From Pedobacter sp. MR2016-24 (GTDB lineage Bacteria; Bacteroidota; Bacteroidia; Sphingobacteriales; Sphingobacteriaceae), in the NCBI RefSeq assembly GCF_026239655.1, contig NZ_JAPIVO010000003.1, positions 1-64,000 of the forward strand: a stretch of 64,000 bases of DNA. Reading direction: 5' to 3'. The notes beneath the pieces are model-generated. The model did not search any database and had not been told where the DNA came from. It was given only the letters and a program-made list of their open reading frames with translations. Made by a program: the position numbers and the translations under genes. Of the stretch, positions 50,401 to 59,301 are shown one piece after another (positions within the stretch are counted from its first letter, which is position 1; every line of letters starts with the position of its first letter).

Positions 50401-50697
50401 GGTGATGTCACTGACATTCCGCAACTGATGGTCAACCGAAATGTAGTAACAAACTCTTCACGTTTTGTGTATGACACGAGTTACCTGAAGCTGTCTAATA
50501 TTGCTTTCAGCTATCAGCTTCCTGAAAAATTAGCTGCAAAACTCCATTTATCACGTGCCAGCATCTTTACGAATGCCAATAACCTGTTATACATTTATAA
50601 GGATGGCGGCACGAAAGGCAGGAATGGTGTAGCCGAAAGAAGGTTTGTTTATCCTGAAACAATGGCATTTATTGCCGGAATCAAAATTGGACTTTAA
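47425..50697 (+). CDS. SusC/RagA-type TonB-dependent transporter with STN signalling domain
   Basis: This 1090 aa protein has a signal peptide. The STN domain (about 30-105; K-V-N-V-K-G-I-S-L-G-N-V-L-K-D-I-E-S-Q-T-G) signals to FecR. A carboxypeptidase-like beta domain (about 115-195), plug (D-E-V-V-V-T-G-S-Y-T; G-L-Y-G-A-N-A-A-N-G-V-V-I-I-T-T) and beta barrel follow, ending in A-G-I-K-I-G-L. It is the energy-coupled half of an outer-membrane uptake pair with the SusD protein downstream. Its position after the haem locus and before a haem peroxidase hints at iron or haem nutrition, but the ligand cannot be read. Confidence 0.95.
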   Translation: MKQPYHPFLFYLLLILLALPYSSSAQLKSPRQTRAKVNVKGISLGNVLKDIESQTGYHFNYDEKQININDRITISSSSTLDALLKALSDKLGIEFKVDGQYIAVRKSAAGLRPFRMVTGVVTEAASGNPIPGVNVIRKGTRQAVVTNREGEFTLKLNGDQIDDNVLVFSYIGMKSKEVILGRQTFINVILENDVFGMDEVVVTGSYTADKRREEVVGSISSVSAKALQVDRPIESFDKLLEGLVAGVQVETNTTLNTPVKINIRGMGSLPTIGASRTTSSQPLFVVDGVPVYEQQRGNESSEFNGEDYLNPLSNINPDDIKSISILKDATASGLYGANAANGVVIITTKKGDAGKTRFNFNYDTGVNTFINKYQWLSGPEYYSLLRETLINGGMSATQAAQVSGSRTTDTDWLDLTTRNAVYNNANMDISGGSDKTTFRFSTGYRNQQTSAMGNDLKKFYLRLNVDHKVNDKFKIGFNFSPTYTNSNTMSSYGSIIMPPNLEPYTDGTYSQFLGLANPLAVTAQNENSNKGLQMMARANASYKITPDITISGTLGAESYQNKQTQYNSALNATGATVNGRLSIYDRNYLSYIGFLQATYDKTFDKHSINFLVGSQAEDTNTELLRGGGNGFTFDRLRTLSTASVRTSSSSKSSNATVSYYSQLGYDFDKKYYATFNIRADKSSIFGGDKQVALNGSAGFGYILSKEDFLKDNKTLTFLRARATYGATGNSRIGNYSARGLYSFGTNSGSTYNGNVISTPDLNGAPNPDLGWERNLKLNFGLDFTLYDKVQVTAEYYSNTVHDLISSVYVPLETGFSRISANTSKMRNKGFELTINANALQRGNFAWNIAWNLGANENTLLAYNNDMGSLFGTADTGMGFKVGNSVNAIYGYQRAGVNPDNGQEQFYGPDGTLLSAKEIQALPLTSTTVLGDRLPDFQGGMVNSFTFKNYTFTFNLIYSYGASELFNIADESDGRNLSNRNQSANLLDRWQKPGDVTDIPQLMVNRNVVTNSSRFVYDTSYLKLSNIAFSYQLPEKLAAKLHLSRASIFTNANNLLYIYKDGGTKGRNGVAERRFVYPETMAFIAGIKIGL

Positions 50698-50707
50698 TTG
50701 AAATAAG

Positions 50708-52141
50708 ATGAAATTGTATACAACACTATTATTCCTTTTCGCATTGCTAAGCTTAACTAGCTGCGAAAAACTGCTCGACAAAGATCCTACTGATAAAATT
50801 TCCATCGAAGATTTGTTCAAGGATGTAGCAGGTGCAAAAACTGCCCTTGCAGGGGCATATAGCTCCTTATTGGCGAGTGAGCGTTATCAGCTGAACACGA
50901 TGGTTTACCAGGACCTTCATGGTGGAAATATCAAATATAGTCAGCTCACAAATATCAGGCTTGAGGGTATTTACAACGGGATACAGACAGCGTCCGACTC
51001 GCAAATGAATACGACTTATGCCGAGTTATATGAGGATGTGAACAATATCAATAATATTTTACAATATACCCCTTCAGCGGAAGGGAAGAGTGCTGATAAG
51101 ATCAAGATCATTGCGGAAGCTAAATGTTTGCGCGCACTGGCGCATTTTGATCTGCTGCGGATTTTTGCAAGGCCTTACAATTATACCCCAGCTGCGGGGC
51201 ACCCGGGAATTGTGATTAACCTGAAACCGCGACTGCTGGGCGACCTTTCTGCGGAAAGGCTGACAGTTGCCCAATCTTTTCAGGCGGTAATCAACGATCT
51301 GGAAGAGGCAATTGCTGCTTTTGACGGGGCTAACAGCGGTGTGTTGTCCTCTGGTTATGTGCAAAATTACTTCACAGCAAATTCGGCAAAGGCTTTATTA
51401 TCAAAGGTATATCTGTATGCCAATAATTGGGAGAAAGCGTTCACACTGGCCGATGAGATCATCAAAAGTAATCAATATACTTTGCTCACCAATGCGAATT
51501 ATGTAGCCAGCTGGACTGGTCGTGTGCCCTCATCAGAATCTATTTTTGAGGTGCCACTGGAACTCATCTACAACGGAACTAGTTTAGGATCGTATTACAG
51601 TATTGAAGACAATACCTATCGCGCCTATGCCGCAACAAACGATTTACTGAATTTGTATGCTGCAACGGATGTAAGAGGGAGTACCTCATTGTTTAACAGA
51701 CTGGCGACAAATGGAATCAATTATTGGTATACGAAAAAATATAGCGCCACTGGTGGAAGTGCTGCGCCGGTTAAACTGTTAAGGTTAGCGGAGATTTACC
51801 TGATCAGGGCAGAAGCTGCTGCAGAGAAGGGCACACCTGATTTTACAGTAGCGAATGCTGATTTGAATACAATTGCAAAAAGAGCAAACCCGGCGGCCAC
51901 AACTTTGAATTTTACTGATAAGTCTCTATTGATCAATGCAATTATGCTGGAACGCAGAAAAGAGCTGGCCTTTGAAGGAAATCTGTTGTATGACCTGACG
52001 CGGAAGAAGCTTGGGGTAACCCGGGTAGATTGCGTGGGACCAAATTGTAATTTATTGCCTGACGACTATCGTCTGGTAATGCCATTGCCATTTATCACGG
52101 TCAGCGCAAACAGAAACGTCGCTCAGAATGCAGGATATTAA
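50708..52141 (+). CDS. SusD/RagB-type lipoprotein
   Basis: This 477 aa surface lipoprotein (lipobox L-T-S-C-E, about residue 19) is helix-rich with TPR-like repeats: A-E-A-K-C-L-R-A-L-A-H-F-D-L-L, K-A-L-L-S-K-V-Y-L, L-I-R-A-E-A-A and R-K-E-L-A-F-E-G, all standard SusD motifs. It lies 10 nt after its SusC partner and captures the ligand over the barrel. Confidence 0.95.
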   Translation: MKLYTTLLFLFALLSLTSCEKLLDKDPTDKISIEDLFKDVAGAKTALAGAYSSLLASERYQLNTMVYQDLHGGNIKYSQLTNIRLEGIYNGIQTASDSQMNTTYAELYEDVNNINNILQYTPSAEGKSADKIKIIAEAKCLRALAHFDLLRIFARPYNYTPAAGHPGIVINLKPRLLGDLSAERLTVAQSFQAVINDLEEAIAAFDGANSGVLSSGYVQNYFTANSAKALLSKVYLYANNWEKAFTLADEIIKSNQYTLLTNANYVASWTGRVPSSESIFEVPLELIYNGTSLGSYYSIEDNTYRAYAATNDLLNLYAATDVRGSTSLFNRLATNGINYWYTKKYSATGGSAAPVKLLRLAEIYLIRAEAAAEKGTPDFTVANADLNTIAKRANPAATTLNFTDKSLLINAIMLERRKELAFEGNLLYDLTRKKLGVTRVDCVGPNCNLLPDDYRLVMPLPFITVSANRNVAQNAGY

Positions 52142-52146
52142 TTGAT

Positions 52147-52776
52147 ATGAAACGTAATATGAAAACACTATATATGTTATTATGTGCACTGGTGCTGTTG
52201 ACCAGCTGCAAAAAAGAAGAACCGGCTGCTAAAGAAGATTTGTATCCTGATGTGCCGGTAACGGTCCCCTCATCTTCGGCAATTGCGACCTTTTACCAGA
52301 ACACGGCATTTTATCAATTGTTCATTTATCGTTATGATCCTGTTACGTTGAAATGGACCAGCAGAATTGTTGGACATTACCCTACAATAGCAGCAGATGA
52401 CAGCAGCTACATGGGCTTTACCAATCCTTATGTAGCCGACAGTGGAGTGCCGCTGTTTGATATGGTAAGATTATATGCAGGCCAGTTGGGCGGAACGAAT
52501 ATCAAAACTGCCAGAATCAATGCAGATAAAGTGCTGCAGTTTTTTCCGGATTTTGATGGCGCAAAAACGGGTATCGTCAGGATTCGCAAGCAGGATGTTG
52601 TACTCACGAAAACCGCCAATGCAGGAACGTTCCGGATCGGCATCAGCGGGGGTGGCACCTATGACGAAACGGCTAAACTCATAGATCTGGAGGTCGTTTA
52701 TGATGAAACAGACATAGGCGGGACTGGTCAGACAGTGAAGTTCAAGATCAGTACTGTTGCATTAACCCTGAACTAA
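52147..52776 (+). CDS. Lipoprotein of unknown function in the SusCD operon
   Basis: This 209 aa lipoprotein (lipobox L-T-S-C-K) has a beta-rich body (R-Y-D-P-V-T-L-K-W, G-T-F-R-I-G-I-S-G-G-G-T-Y) and no enzymatic motif. It lies 5 nt after the SusD gene and 4 nt before the peroxidase gene, so it is part of one operon. By position it is probably a surface ligand-binding accessory protein, similar in place to SusE/SusF or HmuY. Confidence 0.75.
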   Translation: MKRNMKTLYMLLCALVLLTSCKKEEPAAKEDLYPDVPVTVPSSSAIATFYQNTAFYQLFIYRYDPVTLKWTSRIVGHYPTIAADDSSYMGFTNPYVADSGVPLFDMVRLYAGQLGGTNIKTARINADKVLQFFPDFDGAKTGIVRIRKQDVVLTKTANAGTFRIGISGGGTYDETAKLIDLEVVYDETDIGGTGQTVKFKISTVALTLN

Positions 52777-52780
52777 GCGA

Positions 52781-53914
52781 ATGAAGAGATTGTTATTGAT
52801 CAGCGCTGTATGTTGTGCATTTATCTTATCTACAGGTTTTCTGCAGGATAAAGAATATACAATTGCCCGGTTGCGCGACTTGTATAGTGGAGATCCTGCA
52901 AAATGGCCGGAAGCACATCTGGATGCGGCGGCAAGAGTGGGGTTCAGGGATATTGGTGCCTTGGGTAAACCGGAATATCCAGCGGCAAACCCTTATTCGA
53001 AGGAAAAGGAAAAGCTGGGGAAAATCCTGTTTTTTGATCCAAGAATGTCGCTCTCCAAACAGATTGCCTGTGCTTCTTGTCATGATCCTGAGTTAGGCTG
53101 GGGAGATGGCAGGAGGGTGGCTTATGGTCATGACCGGCAAAATGGTAAGCGCAATGCGATGACGATTCTGAATACTGCTTTTTATGAAAAGTTATTCTGG
53201 GATGGCCGCGCATCCTCGTTGGAAGCACAGGCGGCCTTTCCTGTGCAGGATCATGTGGAGATGAACCAGGACCTGACGGTGATGGTGAAAAATATCAAAA
53301 GTATCAAAGGATACCAGCCCCTTTTCCAGTCGGCCTTTGGCGATGCTACCGTTACACTGGATAAAATCCAGCAGGCCATCGCCACCTTCGAGCGCGGCGT
53401 GGTGAGTCGCTCCACCCGTTTTGATGCCTTTGTAAAAGGCAATAAAACCGCCTTGAAAGATGATGAACTGATGGGTTTACATTTGTTCCGTACCAAAGCG
53501 AGATGTATCAATTGCCACAATACGCCGCTATTTAGTGATAACCGGTTTCATAATGACGGGCAGGCTTTGATGGGTTCCAAAATGGAAGACCGCGGATTGT
53601 ATAACCTGACCCATAATTTAAAAGATATTGGTGCTTTCAGGACTCCATCTTTAAGAGAGACCAACATTACAGGTCCCTGGATGCACAACGGGAACTTTCC
53701 TTCTTTAAGAGATGTAATTGAATTGTATAACCTCGGCAATCAGATCAGGATATCGAGAAGCGCTGTAGTGCCGGATTCATTACGTAACCCGGCATCACCT
53801 TTACTCCGTAAGCTCAACCTGACGCTAACAGAAAGACAGCAGTTAGAGGCATTCCTTAAATCGATTAGTACCAGTGTGCAAAAGATGTTCCCGCCTCAGC
53901 TCCCGGCTGAATAA
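52781..53914 (+). CDS. Di-haem cytochrome c peroxidase (MauG/CCP family)
   Basis: This 377 aa exported protein has two c-type haem sites, C97-A-S-C-H101 and C242-I-N-C-H246. Family motifs are L-G-K-I-L-F-F-D-P-R-M-S, G-W-G-D-G, N-A-M-T-I-L-N and W-D-G-R-A-S-S-L-E-x-Q-A. It acts in the periplasm reducing peroxide or oxidising a partner. It is the last gene of the FecR-SusC-SusD operon and needs haem, which the neighbouring locus imports. This enzyme class is also found with SusCD pairs for metals. Confidence 0.92.
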   Translation: MKRLLLISAVCCAFILSTGFLQDKEYTIARLRDLYSGDPAKWPEAHLDAAARVGFRDIGALGKPEYPAANPYSKEKEKLGKILFFDPRMSLSKQIACASCHDPELGWGDGRRVAYGHDRQNGKRNAMTILNTAFYEKLFWDGRASSLEAQAAFPVQDHVEMNQDLTVMVKNIKSIKGYQPLFQSAFGDATVTLDKIQQAIATFERGVVSRSTRFDAFVKGNKTALKDDELMGLHLFRTKARCINCHNTPLFSDNRFHNDGQALMGSKMEDRGLYNLTHNLKDIGAFRTPSLRETNITGPWMHNGNFPSLRDVIELYNLGNQIRISRSAVVPDSLRNPASPLLRKLNLTLTERQQLEAFLKSISTSVQKMFPPQLPAE

Positions 53915-53956
53915 GAATTTACACACAGATTTGCGGAATTGTTAGCGCTTATCAGC

Positions 53957-53997
53957 GCCAGGATCACCATAAAATATGATGATCCTGGCTTTTTTTT
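53957..53997 (+). terminator. Intrinsic terminator after the peroxidase gene
   Basis: GCCAGGATCA and TGATCCTGGC arms, followed by eight T's. Confidence 0.92.
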
Positions 53998-54430
53998 GCA
54001 TAAAAAATCACCTTATTTTCTTTCCGCAGATTTGGTTGAGCAGACAATTTGCAATTTAAATATTACCTACTATAAGTCACTGTCTGATAGTGAATAGTAA
54101 ATTATATCAATAAAAATATTTATTGATTATTTGTGCAGGAGATTTAACTATTGTTATACGTGTCCCTGTTTATTTCTATAGCGCAAATTTACCTTGCTAA
54201 AACATTTTACCTAATGCAGCGTTCCTATTACATTAACTATCTAGGTAATCGTTTGGAATAACTATCCCTACGAGTGTAATAATTTACACAAAAGTATTAT
54301 TTGTATTTGTTAGCTAACCAAATGGCGAAAAGAAATAATGTACTCATAAATACCCTGCAGGCGCCCTTTTTACGGGAGAAAAAACCTGTTTATCAGCTGT
54401 TGCTGCATCATCTACCCTTAACAAACAATC
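53998..54430. other. Long AT-rich upstream region of the second susC gene
   Basis: No ORF is supported in this 433-nt stretch. A TATTATTTG/TATTTG cluster near 54295-54310 is a promoter candidate about 120 nt before the susC ATG. The inverted segment AATATTTATTGATTATTT is AT-rich only. Nothing else is recognised. Confidence 0.5.
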
Positions 54431-57400
54431 ATGAATAGAAAAATTACCGAGTTAATCAAGCCAGGTCCGGTGTTGATGGTCAGCTTTGCACTATTAAGTC
54501 TGGGTTTCGACGCAGAAAATGCAAATGCTGCCAGGCTGAACAGTATCATCAGTCCCGTTAATCAGCTAAAAAGATATCAGAATGAAGATATCATTATCAA
54601 AGGAACAGTTAAAGACGAAAAAAACTTACCACTGCCAGGTGTAAGTGTTAAAATCAAAGGGCTGGAGACAGGTGTTTCTACCGACGGTCAGGGTAACTTC
54701 AGTATTAAAGTGCCTTCCGCCACAGCCATCCTGGTATTTTCATTTATCGGCTATTCGCCAAAAGAAGTACCGGTAGGCACCCAGACCATGTTAAACATCC
54801 AGCTGGCACCAAGCGCGACTACCCTGAAAGATGTACAGGTAGTGGGCATCGGTTACGGAACAATCTCTTCGAAAGAGGTGACCTCAGCGGTTACGCATGT
54901 GGGAACAGAAGATTTCAGACAGGGTGGTTCAAGAAACCCGCTGGATCTGATCCAGGGAAAAGTACCGGGATTACAGCTGACCAGAACTGGTGGTTCCAAT
55001 CCGAACTCAGGAATCAGTACCCAGTTAAGGGGTGCGATTACGGTTACGGGTAACTCCAGTCCATTATATGTAATTGATGGTATCCCGGGTGGTAATCCGG
55101 ATTTATTGCAACAGGACGATATCGCTTCAATTGATGTTCTGAAGGATGGTTCGGGTGCTGCGATTTATGGTACAAGTGCCAATGCAGGGGTAATTATTAT
55201 TACCACCAAAAAAGGTAAGGCTGGTCCGCCGCAGTTCAACTACTCCACGTACTTAAGGAAAGAGTATGTGCAGAACAGGCAGGATTTCCTTTCTCCGGCA
55301 GAATTCAGTCAGAAAGTAGCCTCGGGAGAAATCAAACAAACAGATTTCGGACATCAGACGGATTTTTATGATCAGCTGATTAACCATGACAACCTCTCCC
55401 AAAATCACAATTTATCAATCAATGGTGGTGGTGATAAAACCAGTTACCGTGCGAGTGTGAACTACAGGGATTTGCAAGGCATTGCTGCTGAAAATGGCAG
55501 GAAAGAGTACACCATGCGTTTGAATGTAAATCAGAAAGGATTCAATGACCGTTTAACGGCGCAGTTTAATCTGGCGAGTAATTTCAACACGGCAAACCTG
55601 TTGGGCGGGAGCGGATGGGAAGATGAGATGGCAAAAAATCCGACCTTATCAAATTTTAATGAGGACGGGACTTATCGCTTCGACCGGACCAGCACCAATC
55701 AATATGCAAGATTACGCCAGGAGACGAATGAAAGAAAACAACAAACCACTTCTGCTGATGGTAAACTGGAACTGGATATCACCGAAGGTTTGAAGGCCGC
55801 TATTTTCGGATCGGTAACGAGGGATGACAGGAATGATTCGGGATACAGGCTGAAAGCAAGTGAAGACTCCCAGGAAAACTCTGATTCACCTGGTGGTGGA
55901 TTCGGTTTCAAGGAAAATTTCCTGTCTCAGGATTTTGCAGTAGAGCCTACTTTACAGTACAAAACAACTTTTAATGAAAAACATAACTTTACGGCGATAG
56001 GTGGTTACAGTTACCGTTACCATTTGGAAGAATCATCAAGAATGGAAAACAGAGGTTTTCTGAATGATCAGCTGCTGGAGAATGGGCTGGAAACAGGTAG
56101 TCTGCTGGCAAAAGGAAAAGGCCTGATGCAGAGTGGGAAATTCGATAACACACTCATCGCTTTTTTCGGAAGGATCAATTATTCATTCAATAACAAATAT
56201 CTGGCCCAGGTCATCTTCCGTCGTGAAGGCTCGACTAAATTCGGTGCCAATAATAAATGGGGTAATTTCCCTGCAATCTCTGCCGGATGGAATCTTTCGG
56301 AAGAAGACTTCCTGAAGGATATCAAATTTATCAATTACCTGAAACTAAGAGTAGGTTATGGTATTACGGGTAACAGTGGTGTAGCTAATAATGCCTCCCG
56401 CGTATTGATGAGTCCGGGTGGTACCTATTTATATCCTGATGGTGAATACTATCAGACCTATGGTCCGGATAAAAATCCAAACCCGGACCTGAAATGGGAA
56501 ACCAAAAGAGAGATCAATATTGGGGTGGACTATAAAATGTTCGACAACAGGTTAACGGGATCAATTGACGTATTTAAACGTACAACAAAAGATTTACTGG
56601 ATACTTATACTTCGCAGCAACCGTCAAACGTATTGCCAAGGATCATCACCAATGTCGGTTCAATTTCTTCGAAAGGTATAGAAATGGCGGTAAGTTATGC
56701 AGCTGTTAAATCGACAGATTTCGGCTGGAACATTGATGCAACCGCGAGTACGCTGAAGAACACGCTGGACTCCTATTCAAATGATACTTATAAAGTTCCT
56801 TATAAAACTTTTGCTGCTATAGGTGGTGCGGGTGATTTAGGTGATGCGGTAATCACTTTTGAAGGCGGAAAGCTAGGTGAATTCTGGGGTAAAAAATTCG
56901 CAGGTTTCACTGATGATGGTAAATGGTTGTTTTATAACAGAAATGGCGAAGCGGTAAGAAATGACCAGATTAACAATTCAAAAGACAAGGACGTGACGGA
57001 TCTGCAGCCTTTAGGAAATGCAATTCCTAAATTCTATGCATCGCTGACCAACAGTTTCAATTATAAAAACTGGGATCTGCGCATCTTTCTTCGTGGTAAG
57101 TTCGGTTATAAAATCCTGAACACCACAGCGCTGACTTATGGTAATAAAACCTGGAGTGGTAACCTGCTGAAAGAGACTTTTACAAAAAATGCGCAACTGA
57201 ACGATACGTATATGTATTCTGATTATTACCTGGAAAATGGTGCTAACCTGAAAATTGACGAGCTGACTTTAGGTTATAATTTGAAGCTGGACAATAAATG
57301 GGCACGCAGTATAAGGGTATATGCAACAGGTCAGAATCTGGCAACAATAACGGGTTACTCTGGTAATGATCCTGATTTTATACAGGATACTGGTTTAGCA

Positions 57401-57472
57401 GCAGGTGTGGACAGCAGGGATTTATACCCAAGCACACGCTCATTCGTTCTCGGTTTAAATGTTGGATTCTAA
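54431..57472 (+). CDS. SusC/RagA-type TonB-dependent transporter without STN domain
   Basis: This 1013 aa protein has a signal-like N-terminus (about 1-34) and a carboxypeptidase-like domain (I-I-I-K-G-T-V-K-D-E-K-N-L-P-L-P-G-V-S-V). The plug has V-Q-V-V-G-I-G-Y-G-T and I-Y-G-T-S-A-N-A-G-V-I-I-I-T-T, and the beta barrel ends in V-L-G-L-N-V-G-F. There is no STN domain and no sigma/FecR pair nearby, so it is controlled differently from the transporter at 47425. It pairs with the SusD gene that follows. Confidence 0.95.
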   Translation: MNRKITELIKPGPVLMVSFALLSLGFDAENANAARLNSIISPVNQLKRYQNEDIIIKGTVKDEKNLPLPGVSVKIKGLETGVSTDGQGNFSIKVPSATAILVFSFIGYSPKEVPVGTQTMLNIQLAPSATTLKDVQVVGIGYGTISSKEVTSAVTHVGTEDFRQGGSRNPLDLIQGKVPGLQLTRTGGSNPNSGISTQLRGAITVTGNSSPLYVIDGIPGGNPDLLQQDDIASIDVLKDGSGAAIYGTSANAGVIIITTKKGKAGPPQFNYSTYLRKEYVQNRQDFLSPAEFSQKVASGEIKQTDFGHQTDFYDQLINHDNLSQNHNLSINGGGDKTSYRASVNYRDLQGIAAENGRKEYTMRLNVNQKGFNDRLTAQFNLASNFNTANLLGGSGWEDEMAKNPTLSNFNEDGTYRFDRTSTNQYARLRQETNERKQQTTSADGKLELDITEGLKAAIFGSVTRDDRNDSGYRLKASEDSQENSDSPGGGFGFKENFLSQDFAVEPTLQYKTTFNEKHNFTAIGGYSYRYHLEESSRMENRGFLNDQLLENGLETGSLLAKGKGLMQSGKFDNTLIAFFGRINYSFNNKYLAQVIFRREGSTKFGANNKWGNFPAISAGWNLSEEDFLKDIKFINYLKLRVGYGITGNSGVANNASRVLMSPGGTYLYPDGEYYQTYGPDKNPNPDLKWETKREINIGVDYKMFDNRLTGSIDVFKRTTKDLLDTYTSQQPSNVLPRIITNVGSISSKGIEMAVSYAAVKSTDFGWNIDATASTLKNTLDSYSNDTYKVPYKTFAAIGGAGDLGDAVITFEGGKLGEFWGKKFAGFTDDGKWLFYNRNGEAVRNDQINNSKDKDVTDLQPLGNAIPKFYASLTNSFNYKNWDLRIFLRGKFGYKILNTTALTYGNKTWSGNLLKETFTKNAQLNDTYMYSDYYLENGANLKIDELTLGYNLKLDNKWARSIRVYATGQNLATITGYSGNDPDFIQDTGLAAGVDSRDLYPSTRSFVLGLNVGF

Positions 57473-57482
57473 ATTAATAACA

Positions 57483-59111
57483 ATGAACAAATCAATTATA
57501 TATACAGGTATCGCAGTCTTAGGTTTAAGCAGTGCATGTACCAAACTTGATGAAAAATCTTACGATCAGATTGACGCAGGGAAATTTTTTACGAATAAAA
57601 TAGAGGTACAATCTGCCGTGTTGAGACCATATACTCATGAAAGTGCCTGGGCTACACCTGCAGGTGCAGATGGATGGTGGCGCTTGGCGGAACTTTCAGG
57701 CGATCAGCTGGCATGGCCGACAAAAGGTCGCCATGGTGAAGATGGCGGTAAATGGAAAAGATTACACTACCACAGCTGGACGACTGATGAAGTGGGCCTG
57801 AACTCCGCCTGGGCTTTGATCTACGAAGGAATGGGCCAGTGTAATTACGCAATCGACAATATTGAGCTGCGGGAATTAAATGCCATGGGGATTACTCAGG
57901 AAGAAAAAGATGAGTATATCGCGGAACTAAAGCTGAACCGTGCATTCCATTATATCAAACTGATGGACCTTTGGGGTAACGTACCAATATCAACACAGGT
58001 AGGTGTGCCCGTCAACCCGACAAATACCAGCAGGAAAGAAGTTTTCGAATTCATTGAAAAGGAGATCAAAGAAAATATCGCAAAAGCGCCTTTATTGTCA
58101 GGCAGCATGATTGGCAGGATGACACAGGCCAGTGGTTATGCGATGCTCACAGAACTGTACCTGAATGCCGAAGTATGGTCGGGCACCCCAAGATGGGATG
58201 ACTGTATTGCGAATGCGGATAAGCTGATCTCAGGATTGGGTGGTGCACAGAATGGAACGATGGCCCTGGATCCAAACATCACGGATCAGTTTAAGCCGGA
58301 CAATAACCTTTCAAAAGAAGTGATCTTTTCTATCGCTTACGATTATACGCGTGGTAATTTCGAGCCAAAATGGCCGGCGGAATTTTATCATTTCAAACAG
58401 AGTGATATCTATGGTGGCGGCAGGAATGGTAACAACGGCGTAGTTGTAATTCCCGGGGTGTGGAGCAAATATGAAGAGACTGATCTGCGTAAAAAAGAAT
58501 GGTTTTATTCCGGTCCGATGATCAAATTTACGGACAGCACAGCCGCATTGGGTTCTGAAGAATACAATGGCAAACAACTGGTTTTTGTCGACAATATCCA
58601 GAAGAACTCTCAGGGATCTGCTGTTTCCAATATGAGCGAAGGTGAGGAAAACAGTGGTATCCGTTTCAATAAATACAAACTGGGTAACAGTGTAAAGGGA
58701 CCTGGCAACATCGGGGTTAATCCTAATTATAACAATACCGACTGGAACATCTACCGTTTAACCTGGATCTATTTTGCAAAGGCAGAAGCAATCATGCGTA
58801 AAAATGGCGGAGTTGCAGATGCTGTGGCAGTGCAGTTAATTAACGATTCTAAAAAACGTGCTTATACTGCGGCGGACTGGGTAGGCCGTGCTTATACCAC
58901 CAGCACGCTTACTTTAGATGAGTTATTAGCAGAACGCGGACGTGAGTTTATCTTTGAAGGTTTCCGCAGGGAAGACCTGATCCGTTTTGGTAAATTCAAC
59001 ACCGGCGTATGGTGGGATCATACACCTTCATCACCGGTACGGGCATTATTCCCGATACCACAACAACAAAGGGACCTGAATCCGAATCTGGCCCAGAACC
59101 CAGGCTATTAA
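57483..59111 (+). CDS. SusD/RagB-type lipoprotein
   Basis: This lipoprotein is 542 aa from the ATG at 57483, chosen because the signal/lipobox (S-S-A-C-T, about residue 20) follows it; the frame is open 8 codons upstream but overlaps susC. SusD motifs are A-E-L-K-L-N-R-A-F-H-Y-I-K-L, D-L-W-G-N-V-P, A-K-A-E-A-I-M-R and R-G-R-E-F-I-F-E-G-F-R-R-E-D-L-I-R. It ends N-L-A-Q-N-P-G-Y as SusD proteins do. Confidence 0.95.
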   Translation: MNKSIIYTGIAVLGLSSACTKLDEKSYDQIDAGKFFTNKIEVQSAVLRPYTHESAWATPAGADGWWRLAELSGDQLAWPTKGRHGEDGGKWKRLHYHSWTTDEVGLNSAWALIYEGMGQCNYAIDNIELRELNAMGITQEEKDEYIAELKLNRAFHYIKLMDLWGNVPISTQVGVPVNPTNTSRKEVFEFIEKEIKENIAKAPLLSGSMIGRMTQASGYAMLTELYLNAEVWSGTPRWDDCIANADKLISGLGGAQNGTMALDPNITDQFKPDNNLSKEVIFSIAYDYTRGNFEPKWPAEFYHFKQSDIYGGGRNGNNGVVVIPGVWSKYEETDLRKKEWFYSGPMIKFTDSTAALGSEEYNGKQLVFVDNIQKNSQGSAVSNMSEGEENSGIRFNKYKLGNSVKGPGNIGVNPNYNNTDWNIYRLTWIYFAKAEAIMRKNGGVADAVAVQLINDSKKRAYTAADWVGRAYTTSTLTLDELLAERGREFIFEGFRREDLIRFGKFNTGVWWDHTPSSPVRALFPIPQQQRDLNPNLAQNPGY

Positions 59112-59142
59112 TCCATACCCATTGAATTCAAACAGCAGAAGA

Positions 59143-59166
59143 GGCACCGGAAACGGTGCCTTTTTT
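59143..59166 (+). terminator. Intrinsic terminator after susD
   Basis: GGCACCG-GAAA-CGGTGCC followed by six T's. Confidence 0.95.
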
Positions 59167-59301
59167 GTAGCCAAAAATGTATATCTTGGTGTATCATCAA
59201 TAATTGGTATGGCTGTATTTTTGTGCTGGTATAGTAAAAAAATAGCGCTGCTAAAATGTAAAAGCTGGTGATAAATCGCTAATCAAAAACAAATTTTAAA
59301 T

